Origin: Cyanobium sp. CH-040
GTDB lineage: Bacteria; Cyanobacteriota; Cyanobacteriia; PCC-6307; Cyanobiaceae
Assembly (NCBI RefSeq): GCF_024346135.1
Contig: NZ_JAGQCJ010000001.1
Coordinates: 477,236 to 541,235, forward strand
Length of the DNA stretch: 64,000 bases
Reading direction: 5' to 3'
Part shown: positions 47,789-55,585 of the stretch, in pieces
Numbering within the stretch: position 1 is the stretch's first letter
Layout: every line of letters begins with the position of its first letter
The notes under the pieces: model-generated
Database searches by the model: none
Seen by the model: only the letters and a program-made list of their open reading frames with translations
What the model was told of the DNA's origin: nothing
Position numbers and translations under genes: made by a program

Positions 47789-49066
47789 TCACCCCCGGCG
47801 TTCGTCCAGCCAGCGCCGGGCGGCCGCAAGTGTGGCCTCGGCATCGGCAGCGCCCAGCCGCCCGAAGGCCCGCTCGCGGGTGAGGTGCCTCAGCAGAGCG
47901 CCCAGCTCAGGGCCGGCGGGCAGGTTCAGGGCCAGCCGCAACCGGTCGCCATCCAAGGGTGGGCGGGGGTGGAACAGGGGATCCTCGCCGTCCCGCCAGC
48001 GGGCCAGGGCGCCGCTGGTTCCCGCAGCCGGCAGGGCGAGCAGCAGCGCCGGCAGCGTCGCCTCCAGATCGCGGTGCAGCTCCAGACGCTCGGTTTCGGG
48101 CAGGGCGTCGAGCTCCTGGCCGGCCGGAGCGGCCAGATCGTGCAGACGCTGCCACCAGCGGCGCAGGCCCTCGCACTGCCGCTGCAGCCTGCGGCTGCCG
48201 CGCAGGGCCGCCACGGCCGCGGCTGGCAGCAGTGCCGCCAGCCGGGCCAGCGGCAGGGCCACCTCCCCCTCCACCGCGCTCAGGCCGAGCCGCTCCGGGG
48301 CTTCGCGATCGAGCAGGGCCAGCCGGCCCGCCGCCTCCCGATCGGCGCCCCAGGGGTTGAGCAGACCCAGCTCCAGGGCCTGGGCCAGACCCCGCTGCCC
48401 CTCCCCGGCGGCGGCCAGGCGCTGCAGTTCGCTCAGCACCCGCTCGCCCGCCACCGTGCCCAGCAGGGCGGCGTGGGCGCCGATCCAGGCCCGGGTGCCG
48501 GTTTCCAGCTCCAGCTCCAGCTCCCAGCGCAGCCGGATGCCGCGCAGCAGGCGCAGCGGATCGTCGAGCAGATTGCCCTCCGACACCGCCACCAGCTGGC
48601 CGCGCCGCAGGGCCGCCAGGCCGCCGGTGGGATCGAGCAGGCGGCTGCCCGCCGCCAGCGGCAGGGCGATGGCATTGGCGCTGAAGTCACGCCGGCCCAG
48701 GTCGTCGCTGAGCGCCTGCCCCTCCTGGCGGGCCAGGTCGATCGTCCAGCCGCCCACCACCACCCGGGCGATGTCGCGCCCGGCATCGAGCACCACGCAG
48801 GTGCCGCCCAGTTGGTCGGCCAGGCGCCGGCCGAGGGTGACGGCGCCGGCCGGCACCACCAGGTCCAGATCCGGATGCTCGGCCAGACGGCCGAGCAGGG
48901 CATCGCGCACGGCGCCCCCCACCAGGGCCGTGCCCTGCGGCAGCGCGCCGGGGGGGATCGGCCACGCCTGGGGCCGCAGGCGCTGCCAGAGCCGGCGCTC
49001 CAGCTCGCCCGCGCTGCCCTCCGGCGGCAAAATGGCATCCAGGGGGGACCGGGCCGGCATGTGCAT
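47789..49066 (-). CDS. CCA tRNA nucleotidyltransferase / poly(A) polymerase family
   Basis: This is a 425-residue class II nucleotidyltransferase. TALVGGAVRDALLGRLAEHP and DLDLVVPAGAVTLGRRLADQ hold the Gly-rich loop and catalytic Asp-x-Asp. RRDFSANAIALPL and DPLRLLRGIRLRWEL are the following family motifs. It adds or repairs the tRNA 3' CCA end, needed for the tRNA-Asn here, which lacks encoded CCA. The start overlaps that of the divergent ycf34 gene by 8 bp; a second Met at 49060 is possible. Confidence 0.88.
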   Translation of the reverse strand: MHMPARSPLDAILPPEGSAGELERRLWQRLRPQAWPIPPGALPQGTALVGGAVRDALLGRLAEHPDLDLVVPAGAVTLGRRLADQLGGTCVVLDAGRDIARVVVGGWTIDLARQEGQALSDDLGRRDFSANAIALPLAAGSRLLDPTGGLAALRRGQLVAVSEGNLLDDPLRLLRGIRLRWELELELETGTRAWIGAHAALLGTVAGERVLSELQRLAAAGEGQRGLAQALELGLLNPWGADREAAGRLALLDREAPERLGLSAVEGEVALPLARLAALLPAAAVAALRGSRRLQRQCEGLRRWWQRLHDLAAPAGQELDALPETERLELHRDLEATLPALLLALPAAGTSGALARWRDGEDPLFHPRPPLDGDRLRLALNLPAGPELGALLRHLTRERAFGRLGAADAEATLAAARRWLDERRG

Positions 49067-49310
49067 CTGTGTGGATTGCCGTTGGGTCGACCGCTGTCAG
49101 GCCTATCACGCGGTCGAGCGTCAACATGGCGTCGAGCACCTCAGTTCCCGGCCTGATTTCCGGCCCCGGGAACCCCGCATCCACGTGCAGGTGATCGACC
49201 TGCCTGACGGGGGCGCGGGTGTGGAGTGGGACGTGCGCGGCTGCGGCAGCTTCCTGGCCGAGCCGGGGCGCTGGCAGCGCCTGCGGCCCGGAGCGCTCCT
49301 GCCCTCATGA
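49059..49310 (+). CDS. ycf34: Ycf34 protein, Cys-rich
   Basis: The 83-residue protein begins MCICVDCRWVDRCQAYHAVE; its four early cysteines are the Ycf34 signature, thought to bind an Fe-S cluster and to be involved in photosynthesis. It continues PRIHVQVIDLPDGGAGVEWD and VRGCGSFLAEPGRWQRLRPG. Its ATG overlaps the 5' end of the opposite-strand tRNA nucleotidyltransferase gene. The stop overlaps the tsaB ATG (ATGA). Confidence 0.88.
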   Translation: MCICVDCRWVDRCQAYHAVERQHGVEHLSSRPDFRPREPRIHVQVIDLPDGGAGVEWDVRGCGSFLAEPGRWQRLRPGALLPS

Positions 49311-49927
49311 CGGGTTCCTGCCGCTGGCTGCTGGCACTGCACAGCTCCACCGCCGAGCTGGGTGTGGGCCTGCGCTGCCTCGAGGGCTCCCGGCCCGACC
49401 GGATCGCCACCTTCCCCCTGGGCCGGGCCCTCTCCAACCGGCTGCTGAGCTGTGTGGAGGAGGTGCTGCCGGCCGAGGACTGGCCGGCGCTCGGCCGGCT
49501 GGCGGTGGCCACCGGCCCGGGCGGGTTCACCGGCACCCGGCTCACCGTGGTGCTCGCCCGCACCCTGGCCCAGCAGCTCAGCCTGCCGCTGGATGGCGTG
49601 AGCAGCTTTCTGCTGGTGGCCCGCCGTCTGGCACTTTCCGCTCCCACCTGGCTGGTGCAGGAGCTGCCCCGCCGCGGGCTGGTGGCGGGGCTCTACGGAC
49701 CCGCTGACGGCGGCGACGGCATGGTGGAGCTTCGCCAGCCCCGTCTCCACGCCGACGCCGCGGCCCTGGCCGCCCTCGACCCGGCTCCCCAGCGCCCGGC
49801 CGCCGTGGCCGTGGCCGAGGACGTGGCTGAGCTGCTGGCGCTGGCGCACCAGGCCCACCGTGCCGGACGCGAGGCCCCGTGGCAGCCGGTGCTGCCGGCC
49901 TATCCCACCGCGCCGGTGGGCGTGTGA
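49307..49927 (+). CDS. tsaB: tRNA threonylcarbamoyladenosine biosynthesis protein TsaB
   Basis: The 206-residue protein of the TsaB/YeaZ family forms part of the t6A37 tRNA modification complex with TsaD and TsaE. LLALHSSTAELGVGLRCLEG is the ASKHA-type N-terminus and VATGPGGFTGTRLTVVLART is the conserved Gly-rich helix. LPLDGVSSFLLVARRL follows. The ATG is within the ycf34 stop and the TGA overlaps the next ATG, so the three genes are coupled. Confidence 0.9.
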   Translation: MTGSCRWLLALHSSTAELGVGLRCLEGSRPDRIATFPLGRALSNRLLSCVEEVLPAEDWPALGRLAVATGPGGFTGTRLTVVLARTLAQQLSLPLDGVSSFLLVARRLALSAPTWLVQELPRRGLVAGLYGPADGGDGMVELRQPRLHADAAALAALDPAPQRPAAVAVAEDVAELLALAHQAHRAGREAPWQPVLPAYPTAPVGV

Positions 49928-50664
49928 TGCAGGCCGTTCCACCCGCTGCTCCCGATCCCCGCCGCCGCCGGCCCCTGCCCCCGCGCCGGCGCCCCCCGCC
50001 ACCGGTGCCCACGCGTCCCCGGCGCGCTCGCCCGCCGCTTCCGGCGCGCCGAAGCCGGCTGCCCTGGCGCGGCTCCCTGCTGCTGCTCCTGGCCGGCGCC
50101 CTGGTGTGGCTGTCGCGGGGCTGGTGGTGGCCGACACCCCCGCCTCCCCAGGTGATCCTGGTGCTCGGGGGGGATCTGGAGCGGGAGCGCCATGCCGCCG
50201 CGATCGCCGGTGAGCGCGGCCTGCCGGTGGTGGTGAGCGGCGGCAGCAATCCGGAGTACGCCCACTGGCTGTTCGAGCAGCGCCAGGGCCTGCCGAGCCA
50301 TCAGGTGACCCTCGACTACCGCGCCACCGACACGCTCACGAACTTCACCTCCCTGGTGGACGATCTGCGCCAGGCCCGCGTGCGCCATGCCCTGCTGGTC
50401 ACCAGCAGCGACCACATGGACCGCGCCCTGCTGGTGGGCCGCATCGTGGCCGGCAGCCGCGGCATCCATCTCACCCCGGAGCCGGTGGACTGCGGCGACC
50501 AGTGCCTGCCGGAGCGGCGGCGGAAGGTGTGGGGCGACGGCCTGCGGGCGGCGCTGTGGGTGGTCAGCGGCCGGGATCTGCGCCACTGGGCGGCAGAGCG
50601 TCTGGCACCCGGGCGCTGGACAGAGCGCGTGCGCCGATCGGCCCCTGGTCCAGCAGAGCGTTGA
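49927..50664 (+). CDS. YdcF-family (DUF218) membrane protein
   Basis: This is a 245-residue protein. The first 45 residues are Pro/Arg-rich, then one membrane helix (WRGSLLLLLAGALVWLSRGW), then a DUF218 domain: PQVILVLGGDLERERHAAAI, GLPVVVSGGSNPEYAHWLFE and VTLDYRATDTLTNFTSLVDD. The Gly-Gly and Asn-Thr motifs are typical of YdcF/SanA, a family tied to envelope function. Overlaps the tsaB stop. The 3' end runs 101 bp into the convergent acyltransferase gene. Confidence 0.85.
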   Translation: MQAVPPAAPDPRRRRPLPPRRRPPPPVPTRPRRARPPLPARRSRLPWRGSLLLLLAGALVWLSRGWWWPTPPPPQVILVLGGDLERERHAAAIAGERGLPVVVSGGSNPEYAHWLFEQRQGLPSHQVTLDYRATDTLTNFTSLVDDLRQARVRHALLVTSSDHMDRALLVGRIVAGSRGIHLTPEPVDCGDQCLPERRRKVWGDGLRAALWVVSGRDLRHWAAERLAPGRWTERVRRSAPGPAER

Positions 50665-51307
50665 TCTGCCGCTGACAGGCGGCGGTGCAGGCGTCGAGAT
50701 CGGCCCGCCGCCGGGAGGGCGGCGGGCCGATCAGGGTGCCGATGCGCACATGCACCGGCACCAGCCGCGGCCAGCGCTGGCCGCGGCCCAGGGCGCGGTG
50801 GCTGTTGAGGATGGCCACCGGCAGCAGCGGGGCGCCGCTGCGCGCGGCCAGCAGGGCGGCGCCGGGCTGGGGCCGGTTCACGCGGCCATCCCTCTGCCGG
50901 CTGCCGTCGATGAACACGCCCACGGCCCAGCCCGCCAGCAGCCGGTCGCCGGCCGTGCGGATGGCCTCGCGGTCGCTGCCCCCCCGGGTGACGGGATAGG
51001 CGCCGCAGGCGCGGATGATCGGCCCCAGAAGGGGCACCCGGAACAGCTCGGCCTTGGCCATGTAGGCCACGGGCCGGCCCACCGCATGGCCCAGCAGGGG
51101 TGGGTCGAGGTGGGAGCCGTGATTCGCCACCACCACCACCGGACCCTCCCAGGGCACATGGTCCCGGCCGCTGACCCGTCCCCGCAGCAGCTGGAACACC
51201 GGGAACACGAGCAGGTAGCGCACCAGCCGGAAGGCCAGGTTGGGCCTGGGACTGAAGACCAGCGCCTGCTGCTCGGCCGCGATGGGCCGCAGGCTGCCGC
51301 CGTTCAT
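50564..51307 (-). CDS. plsC: 1-acyl-sn-glycerol-3-phosphate acyltransferase
   Basis: This 247-residue acyltransferase makes phosphatidic acid from lyso-PA. The catalytic His-x4-Asp is in VVVVANHGSHLDPPLLGHAV. GVFIDGSRQRDGRVNRPQPG is the second block (in place of the more usual FPEGTRS), and AALLAARSGAPLLPVAILNS the third. It overlaps fabD by 4 bp and closes the rpaB-plsX-fabH-fabD-plsC order known in cyanobacteria. The C-terminal 34 codons overlap ydcF on the other strand. Confidence 0.9.
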   Translation of the reverse strand: MNGGSLRPIAAEQQALVFSPRPNLAFRLVRYLLVFPVFQLLRGRVSGRDHVPWEGPVVVVANHGSHLDPPLLGHAVGRPVAYMAKAELFRVPLLGPIIRACGAYPVTRGGSDREAIRTAGDRLLAGWAVGVFIDGSRQRDGRVNRPQPGAALLAARSGAPLLPVAILNSHRALGRGQRWPRLVPVHVRIGTLIGPPPSRRRADLDACTAACQRQINALLDQGPIGARALSSARVPDALPPSGADPGR

Positions 51308-52221
51308 GCGCCCAGGTCGGCGGCGGTGGCGATGCCCGCGGTGCCGATCTCAGCGCCGCTGCGCTTGATCAGGCCGCTGAGCACCGTGCCGGGGCCGATC
51401 TCCACGGCGGTGTCGATTCCCGCAGCCGCCAGCGCCTCCATGGTTTCGCGCCAGCGCACGCCGCTGGTCATCTGGCGCACCAGACGATCCTTCAGGGCCG
51501 CGCCGCTGGTCTCCGGGGTGGGGTCGGTGTTGCTCAGCACCGGCACGCTGGCGTCGGCGAAGGGGATCGCCTCCAGCTCCGCGGCGAAGGCCGCGGCGGC
51601 CCCGGCCATGAACGGGGAGTGGAACGCCCCGCTCACCGCCAGGGGCACGGCCCGCTTGCAGCGCAGTTCGCCGCTCACCCGCGCCACGGAGTCGGGGGTG
51701 CCGGAGAGCACCACCTGGGCGCTGCTGTTGTCGTTGGCGATCACCACCCCGTCGCTGGCGGCCACCAGGCTCTCCAGCTCGGTGCGATCGAAGCCCATCA
51801 CCGCCGTCATGGCACCGCCGCCGGCCTCCGCCATCAGCTCACTGCGGCGCCGCACCAGGGCCAGGCCGGTGTCGGCGTCGAAGACCCCCGCGGCGTAGAG
51901 GGCCACCAGCTCCCCGAGGCTGTGGCCGGCCACCAGGTCGGGGCGCCGGCCCTGGCCGTGCAGGGCATCCACCAGCAGGCTCTCCACCACGAACAGGGCC
52001 GGCTGGGTGTTGCGGGTGTCGTTGAGATCGGCCGGCGCGTCACTGCCGCCGTTTCCCTCGCCATCGCCGCTCCCGTCGCCGCTGCAGATGGCCAGCAGAT
52101 CGCGGCCGAGCAGGGCCGACGCCCGGGCGAAGCGTTCACGTGCTCCCGGCAGTTCGATCACGCCATCGGCCATGCCCACCTTCTGGGACCCCTGGCCAGG
52201 AAACACCCAGGCAATCGCCAT
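51304..52221 (-). CDS. fabD: Malonyl-CoA:ACP transacylase
   Basis: The 305-residue enzyme loads malonate on ACP for fatty acid synthesis. AIAWVFPGQGSQKVGMADGV starts it; the active-site Ser is in LVAGHSLGELVALYAAGVFD and the catalytic His in SGAFHSPFMAGAAAAF. A short Gly/Asp-rich insertion (GDGSGDGEGNGGSDAPADLN) near residue 50 is unusual. It is in an operon, with fabH 38 bp upstream and plsC overlapping downstream. Confidence 0.95.
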   Translation of the reverse strand: MAIAWVFPGQGSQKVGMADGVIELPGARERFARASALLGRDLLAICSGDGSGDGEGNGGSDAPADLNDTRNTQPALFVVESLLVDALHGQGRRPDLVAGHSLGELVALYAAGVFDADTGLALVRRRSELMAEAGGGAMTAVMGFDRTELESLVAASDGVVIANDNSSAQVVLSGTPDSVARVSGELRCKRAVPLAVSGAFHSPFMAGAAAAFAAELEAIPFADASVPVLSNTDPTPETSGAALKDRLVRQMTSGVRWRETMEALAAAGIDTAVEIGPGTVLSGLIKRSGAEIGTAGIATAADLGA

Positions 52222-52259
52222 GCCGTCACTGCCGCTCCGATCGGCCAGGAGGTTAGGCC

Positions 52260-53285
52260 TCAGCCCGGAGGGCCCTGCCAGCGCAGCAGGGCGGCGCCCC
52301 AGCTCAGGCCCGCCCCGAAGCCGCTGCTGGCGAGCAGGTGGCCGGACAGCACGCGCCCGTCCCGGACCGCTTCGTCCAGCATCAGCGGGATCGTGGCGGC
52401 CGAGGTGTTGCCGTAGTGGGCGAGGTTGCTCAGCACCCGCTCAGCGGGCACCGCGAAACGCTCGGCCACGGCGTCGAGAATGCGCTGGTTGGCCTGGTGC
52501 AGCAGCAGCCAGTCGAGCTGGGCGGGCGCGACGCCCGTGCTCTCCAGCAGTTCCTGCAGGATCGCCGGCACCTCGCGGACGGCGAACTTGTACACCTCCT
52601 GGCCGTTCATGTGGATGGGGGCGAACCCGCCCTTCTGGGTGGACAGCTCCCCCAGCAGGGCCGCGCGGCTGTCGGTCTGGGCGAGGGTGAGGCAGGCGTT
52701 GCGGCTGCCGTCGGAGCGCATGCGAAAACCCAGCAGGCCGGTGTCGGCCGCGGCGCAGGCCTCCACCGCCACGGCGGCGGCCCCATCCCCGAACAGCACG
52801 CAGGTGCGCCGGTCGTCCCAGTCCACCCAGCGGCTGAGCTGATCGGCGCCGATCACCACGGCCCGCCGCACGGCTCCGCTGGCGATGTACTGGCCGGCGG
52901 TGACCAGGGCGAACAGGAAGCCGCTGCAGGCGGCGGTGAGATCGAAGGCCACCGCGCCCGTGGCCCCCAGGGCCGCCTGCACGCGGGGCGCGGTGCCGAA
53001 GAGATCGTCGGGGCTGGAGGTGGCCAGCAGGATCAGGTCCACGTCCTCGGGGCGCCAGCCGGCATGCTCCAGGGCGCGGCGGGCGGCCTGGCTGGCGAGC
53101 ACCGTGAGCGGTTCATCGGGGCCGCAGACCCGGCGGGCGCCGATGCCGGTGCGGGAGCGGATCCAGGCGTCGCTGGTGTCGACCCGGCGGCTGAGCTCCT
53201 CGTTGCTGATGCTCACCGCCGGCAGGGCGCTGCCGCAGCCCACCAGGGCCATGCCGGCAGCGGGGTTGGTGCCGGCCCCAGCCAT
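52260..53285 (-). CDS. fabH: 3-oxoacyl-ACP synthase III (KASIII)
   Basis: This is a 341-residue enzyme starting fatty acid synthesis. The active-site Cys is in VAFDLTAACSGFLFALVTAG, the His in LDWLLLHQANQRILDAVAER and the Asn in SNLAHYGNTSAATIPLMLDE, completing the Cys-His-Asn triad. ATG at 53285 is my choice; GTG at 53321 would add 12 non-conserved residues. plsX ends 61 bp upstream and fabD follows. Confidence 0.95.
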   Translation of the reverse strand: MAGAGTNPAAGMALVGCGSALPAVSISNEELSRRVDTSDAWIRSRTGIGARRVCGPDEPLTVLASQAARRALEHAGWRPEDVDLILLATSSPDDLFGTAPRVQAALGATGAVAFDLTAACSGFLFALVTAGQYIASGAVRRAVVIGADQLSRWVDWDDRRTCVLFGDGAAAVAVEACAAADTGLLGFRMRSDGSRNACLTLAQTDSRAALLGELSTQKGGFAPIHMNGQEVYKFAVREVPAILQELLESTGVAPAQLDWLLLHQANQRILDAVAERFAVPAERVLSNLAHYGNTSAATIPLMLDEAVRDGRVLSGHLLASSGFGAGLSWGAALLRWQGPPG

Positions 53286-53346
53286 GGGGCCTGTGAGGCT
53301 GAGGGACACGCCGTTGGGCACGCAGCTGGCCCGGAATCGGCCTCAG

Positions 53347-54711
53347 TCAACCACAGGCGATCACGCCGGCCGCGGCGCTGCTCTGGCCGCTGAGGGCATG
53401 CAGGTCGTCCATCACGTGGTGGTTGGCGGCGGAGTGGGCCAGCCGCAGCGCACTGAGCACGGAGAGCGCCTTGCTGCTGCCGTGGCCGATCACGCAGACG
53501 CCGTCCACACCGAGCAGCAGGGCACCGCCGTGCTCGGCATGGTCAAGCCGCTTCTTGATGCGGCGCAGGTTGTTGATCAGGAAGGCGGAGCCCACCTTGC
53601 CCCGCCGGCCGCGGGGGAGCTCCACCTTGATCACGTCGAGCAGCACGCTGCCCACGCTCTCCAGGAACTTGAGCAGCACGTTGCCGGTGTAGCCGTCACA
53701 CACCACCACGTCGAAGTCGCCGGAGAGGATGTCGCGCCCCTCGCAGTTGCCGGCGAACAGGAAGCGCCGTTCGGCGGCCAGCAGCGGATAGGTGCGCTGG
53801 CAGAGGTCGTTGCCCTTGCACTCCTCCTCGCCGATGTTCACCAGGCCGATGCGGGGCCGGGCCACCTGCAGCACATCGCGGCAGTAGATGTTCCCCAGCA
53901 GGGCGAACTGGTGCAGCCACTCGGGCTTGCAGTCCATGTTGGCGCCCACATCCAGCACCAGCACCTGCTGTTCGGGGTCGCGGGTGGGGAACAGGGCGCC
54001 GATGGCGGGGCGGTCGATGCCCTTGAGCCGGCCCAGCCGGAAGATCGCCGAGGCCATCACCGCCCCTGAGTTGCCGGCGGAGTACACGGCGGTGGCCTGG
54101 CCCTGCTTCACCAGGTCCATGGCCAGGTTGATGCTGGCGTCGCGCTTGCGCCGCACCACGGTCGCCTCCTCGTCCATCCCCACGGAGGGGCCACTGGGCA
54201 CCAGCTGGATCCAGCCGCGGGCGAGGGCGTGATCGAGCTGCTCCTGCAGCGCCAGTTCCGCCACGGCGGCCCGCAGCAGGTCGGGCTCCGCCACGAAGCG
54301 CACCCGCAGCGGCAGACGCTCAACCGCCTGCAGGCAGCCTTCCAGGATCGGACCGGGCGCATGGTCGCCGCCCATGCCGTCCACGGCCACCCAGAGGCGG
54401 TCGGCCTCGTTGATCGGGGCGTTCTCGTCGGGCCCGCCCAGACCCCGCTGCAGGCGCCGCAGGGGGTCGAACACCAGCGGCTGCAGCACGGTGTGGGCGG
54501 CGCTGGTGGCCGCGCCGGCCACCGAGCCGGCTCCGGACACCGCCGCGCCGGCGACGGAGCCGGCGACGCTGCCCGCGGTGGTCGCCGCGGAGGTGGCCGT
54601 GCCCACCAGGGTGGTGACGGCGGCGTTGCGGCGGTACCAGATCACCAGCCGCCGGATCGTGCGGTGAGGCTTGGCGCGCCTGTCAGGCTCCTTCGGAGGC
54701 AACGGGGTCAA
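53347..54711 (-). CDS. plsX: Phosphate acyltransferase PlsX with long N-terminal extension
   Basis: The conserved enzyme begins only near residue 105 (DRLWVAVDGMGGDHAPGPIL); it makes acyl-phosphate from acyl-ACP for phospholipid synthesis. Other conserved blocks are YSAGNSGAVMASAIFRLGRL and VVCDGYTGNVLLKFLESVGS. The extra N-terminus has a basic patch (RRLVIWYRRNAAV) followed by Ala/Gly/Ser/Val repeats such as TAGSVAGSVAGAAVSGAGSV, which may form an amphipathic membrane-touching helix. The gene overlaps rpaB by 29 bp if it starts at 54711. Confidence 0.9.
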   Translation of the reverse strand: MTPLPPKEPDRRAKPHRTIRRLVIWYRRNAAVTTLVGTATSAATTAGSVAGSVAGAAVSGAGSVAGAATSAAHTVLQPLVFDPLRRLQRGLGGPDENAPINEADRLWVAVDGMGGDHAPGPILEGCLQAVERLPLRVRFVAEPDLLRAAVAELALQEQLDHALARGWIQLVPSGPSVGMDEEATVVRRKRDASINLAMDLVKQGQATAVYSAGNSGAVMASAIFRLGRLKGIDRPAIGALFPTRDPEQQVLVLDVGANMDCKPEWLHQFALLGNIYCRDVLQVARPRIGLVNIGEEECKGNDLCQRTYPLLAAERRFLFAGNCEGRDILSGDFDVVVCDGYTGNVLLKFLESVGSVLLDVIKVELPRGRRGKVGSAFLINNLRRIKKRLDHAEHGGALLLGVDGVCVIGHGSSKALSVLSALRLAHSAANHHVMDDLHALSGQSSAAAGVIACG

Positions 54712-55441
54712 CGATGCGTTGGAACAGATAGCCGGTGCCCCGGGCCGTGAGGATCAGCTCGGGATTGGCCGGATCATCCTCCAGTTTGGAGCGCAGCCGG
54801 GAGATGTGGACATCCACCACTCGCGTGTCCACGTGACGTTCCGGGGTGTAGCCCCACACCTCCTTGAGGATCTCGCCGCGGCTGAAGGGCTCGCCGCTGC
54901 GGCTCACCAGCAGCTCCAGCAGGCTGAACTCCATGCCGGTGAGCCGGATGCGCTCGTCGCCGCGGTACACCTGGCGCTTGTTGGTGTCGATGCGCAGGTC
55001 GCCGATGCTGATCACCCCCGAGTTGGGGATGCCGGCTCCGCTCTCCTTCTCCACCCGCCGCAGCACGCAGCGGATGCGCGCCTCCAGTTCCTTGGGGCTG
55101 AAGGGCTTCACCACGTAGTCGTCGGCGCCCAGTTCCAGGCCGGTGATGCGGTCGGCCACGTCGCCCAGGGCGGTGAGCATCACGATCGGCACATCCGATT
55201 CCTTGCGCAGCTCCTGGCAGACGCCGTAGCCGTCGAGCTTGGGCATCATCACGTCGAGCACCACCAGGTCGGGGTGGCTGCTGCGGAACACCTCCAGGGC
55301 CTCCTGGCCGTCGCTGGCGGTCACCACCTGGTAGCCGATCATCGAAAGCCGGGTCTCGAGGATCCGGCGGATGCTGGCCTCGTCATCGACGACCAGGATC
55401 GTCTCCTTCTCTTTGCTGGGGCTCGGGGTCGAGACCGTCAT
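54683..55441 (-). CDS. rpaB: Response regulator RpaB (OmpR family)
   Basis: The 252-residue regulator has a receiver domain (ILVVDDEASIRRILETRLSM, phospho-Asp in LVVLDVMMPKLDGYGVCQEL, ALGDVADRITGLELGADDYV) and a winged helix (RLTGMEFSLLELLVSRSGEP, ERHVDTRVVDVHISRLRSKL). This is nearly diagnostic for RpaB/Ycf27, which controls high-light and photosystem genes through HLR1 sites. It is divergent from radA and heads the plsX-fabH-fabD-plsC unit. Confidence 0.95.
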   Translation of the reverse strand: MTVSTPSPSKEKETILVVDDEASIRRILETRLSMIGYQVVTASDGQEALEVFRSSHPDLVVLDVMMPKLDGYGVCQELRKESDVPIVMLTALGDVADRITGLELGADDYVVKPFSPKELEARIRCVLRRVEKESGAGIPNSGVISIGDLRIDTNKRQVYRGDERIRLTGMEFSLLELLVSRSGEPFSRGEILKEVWGYTPERHVDTRVVDVHISRLRSKLEDDPANPELILTARGTGYLFQRIVDPVASEGA

Positions 55442-55585
55442 GCCGCCGCAGGCGCTACATCAGACGGCCTCTACTGAAAAGGTCGGAGGGCGCAGGATTC
55501 ATGCAACGCCACCTTTCTTCATAGTCGTCAGCCGCCGGCCCCATCCGCCCGCCTTCCCGCCGCCAGTCCCTGCCGCCGTCAGTCC

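Noticed and set aside
47055..49310. 751-codon plus-strand frame ending in Ycf34
   Set aside because: Only the last 83 codons are Ycf34; the rest is the antisense of the hydrolase, RRM and CCA genes.
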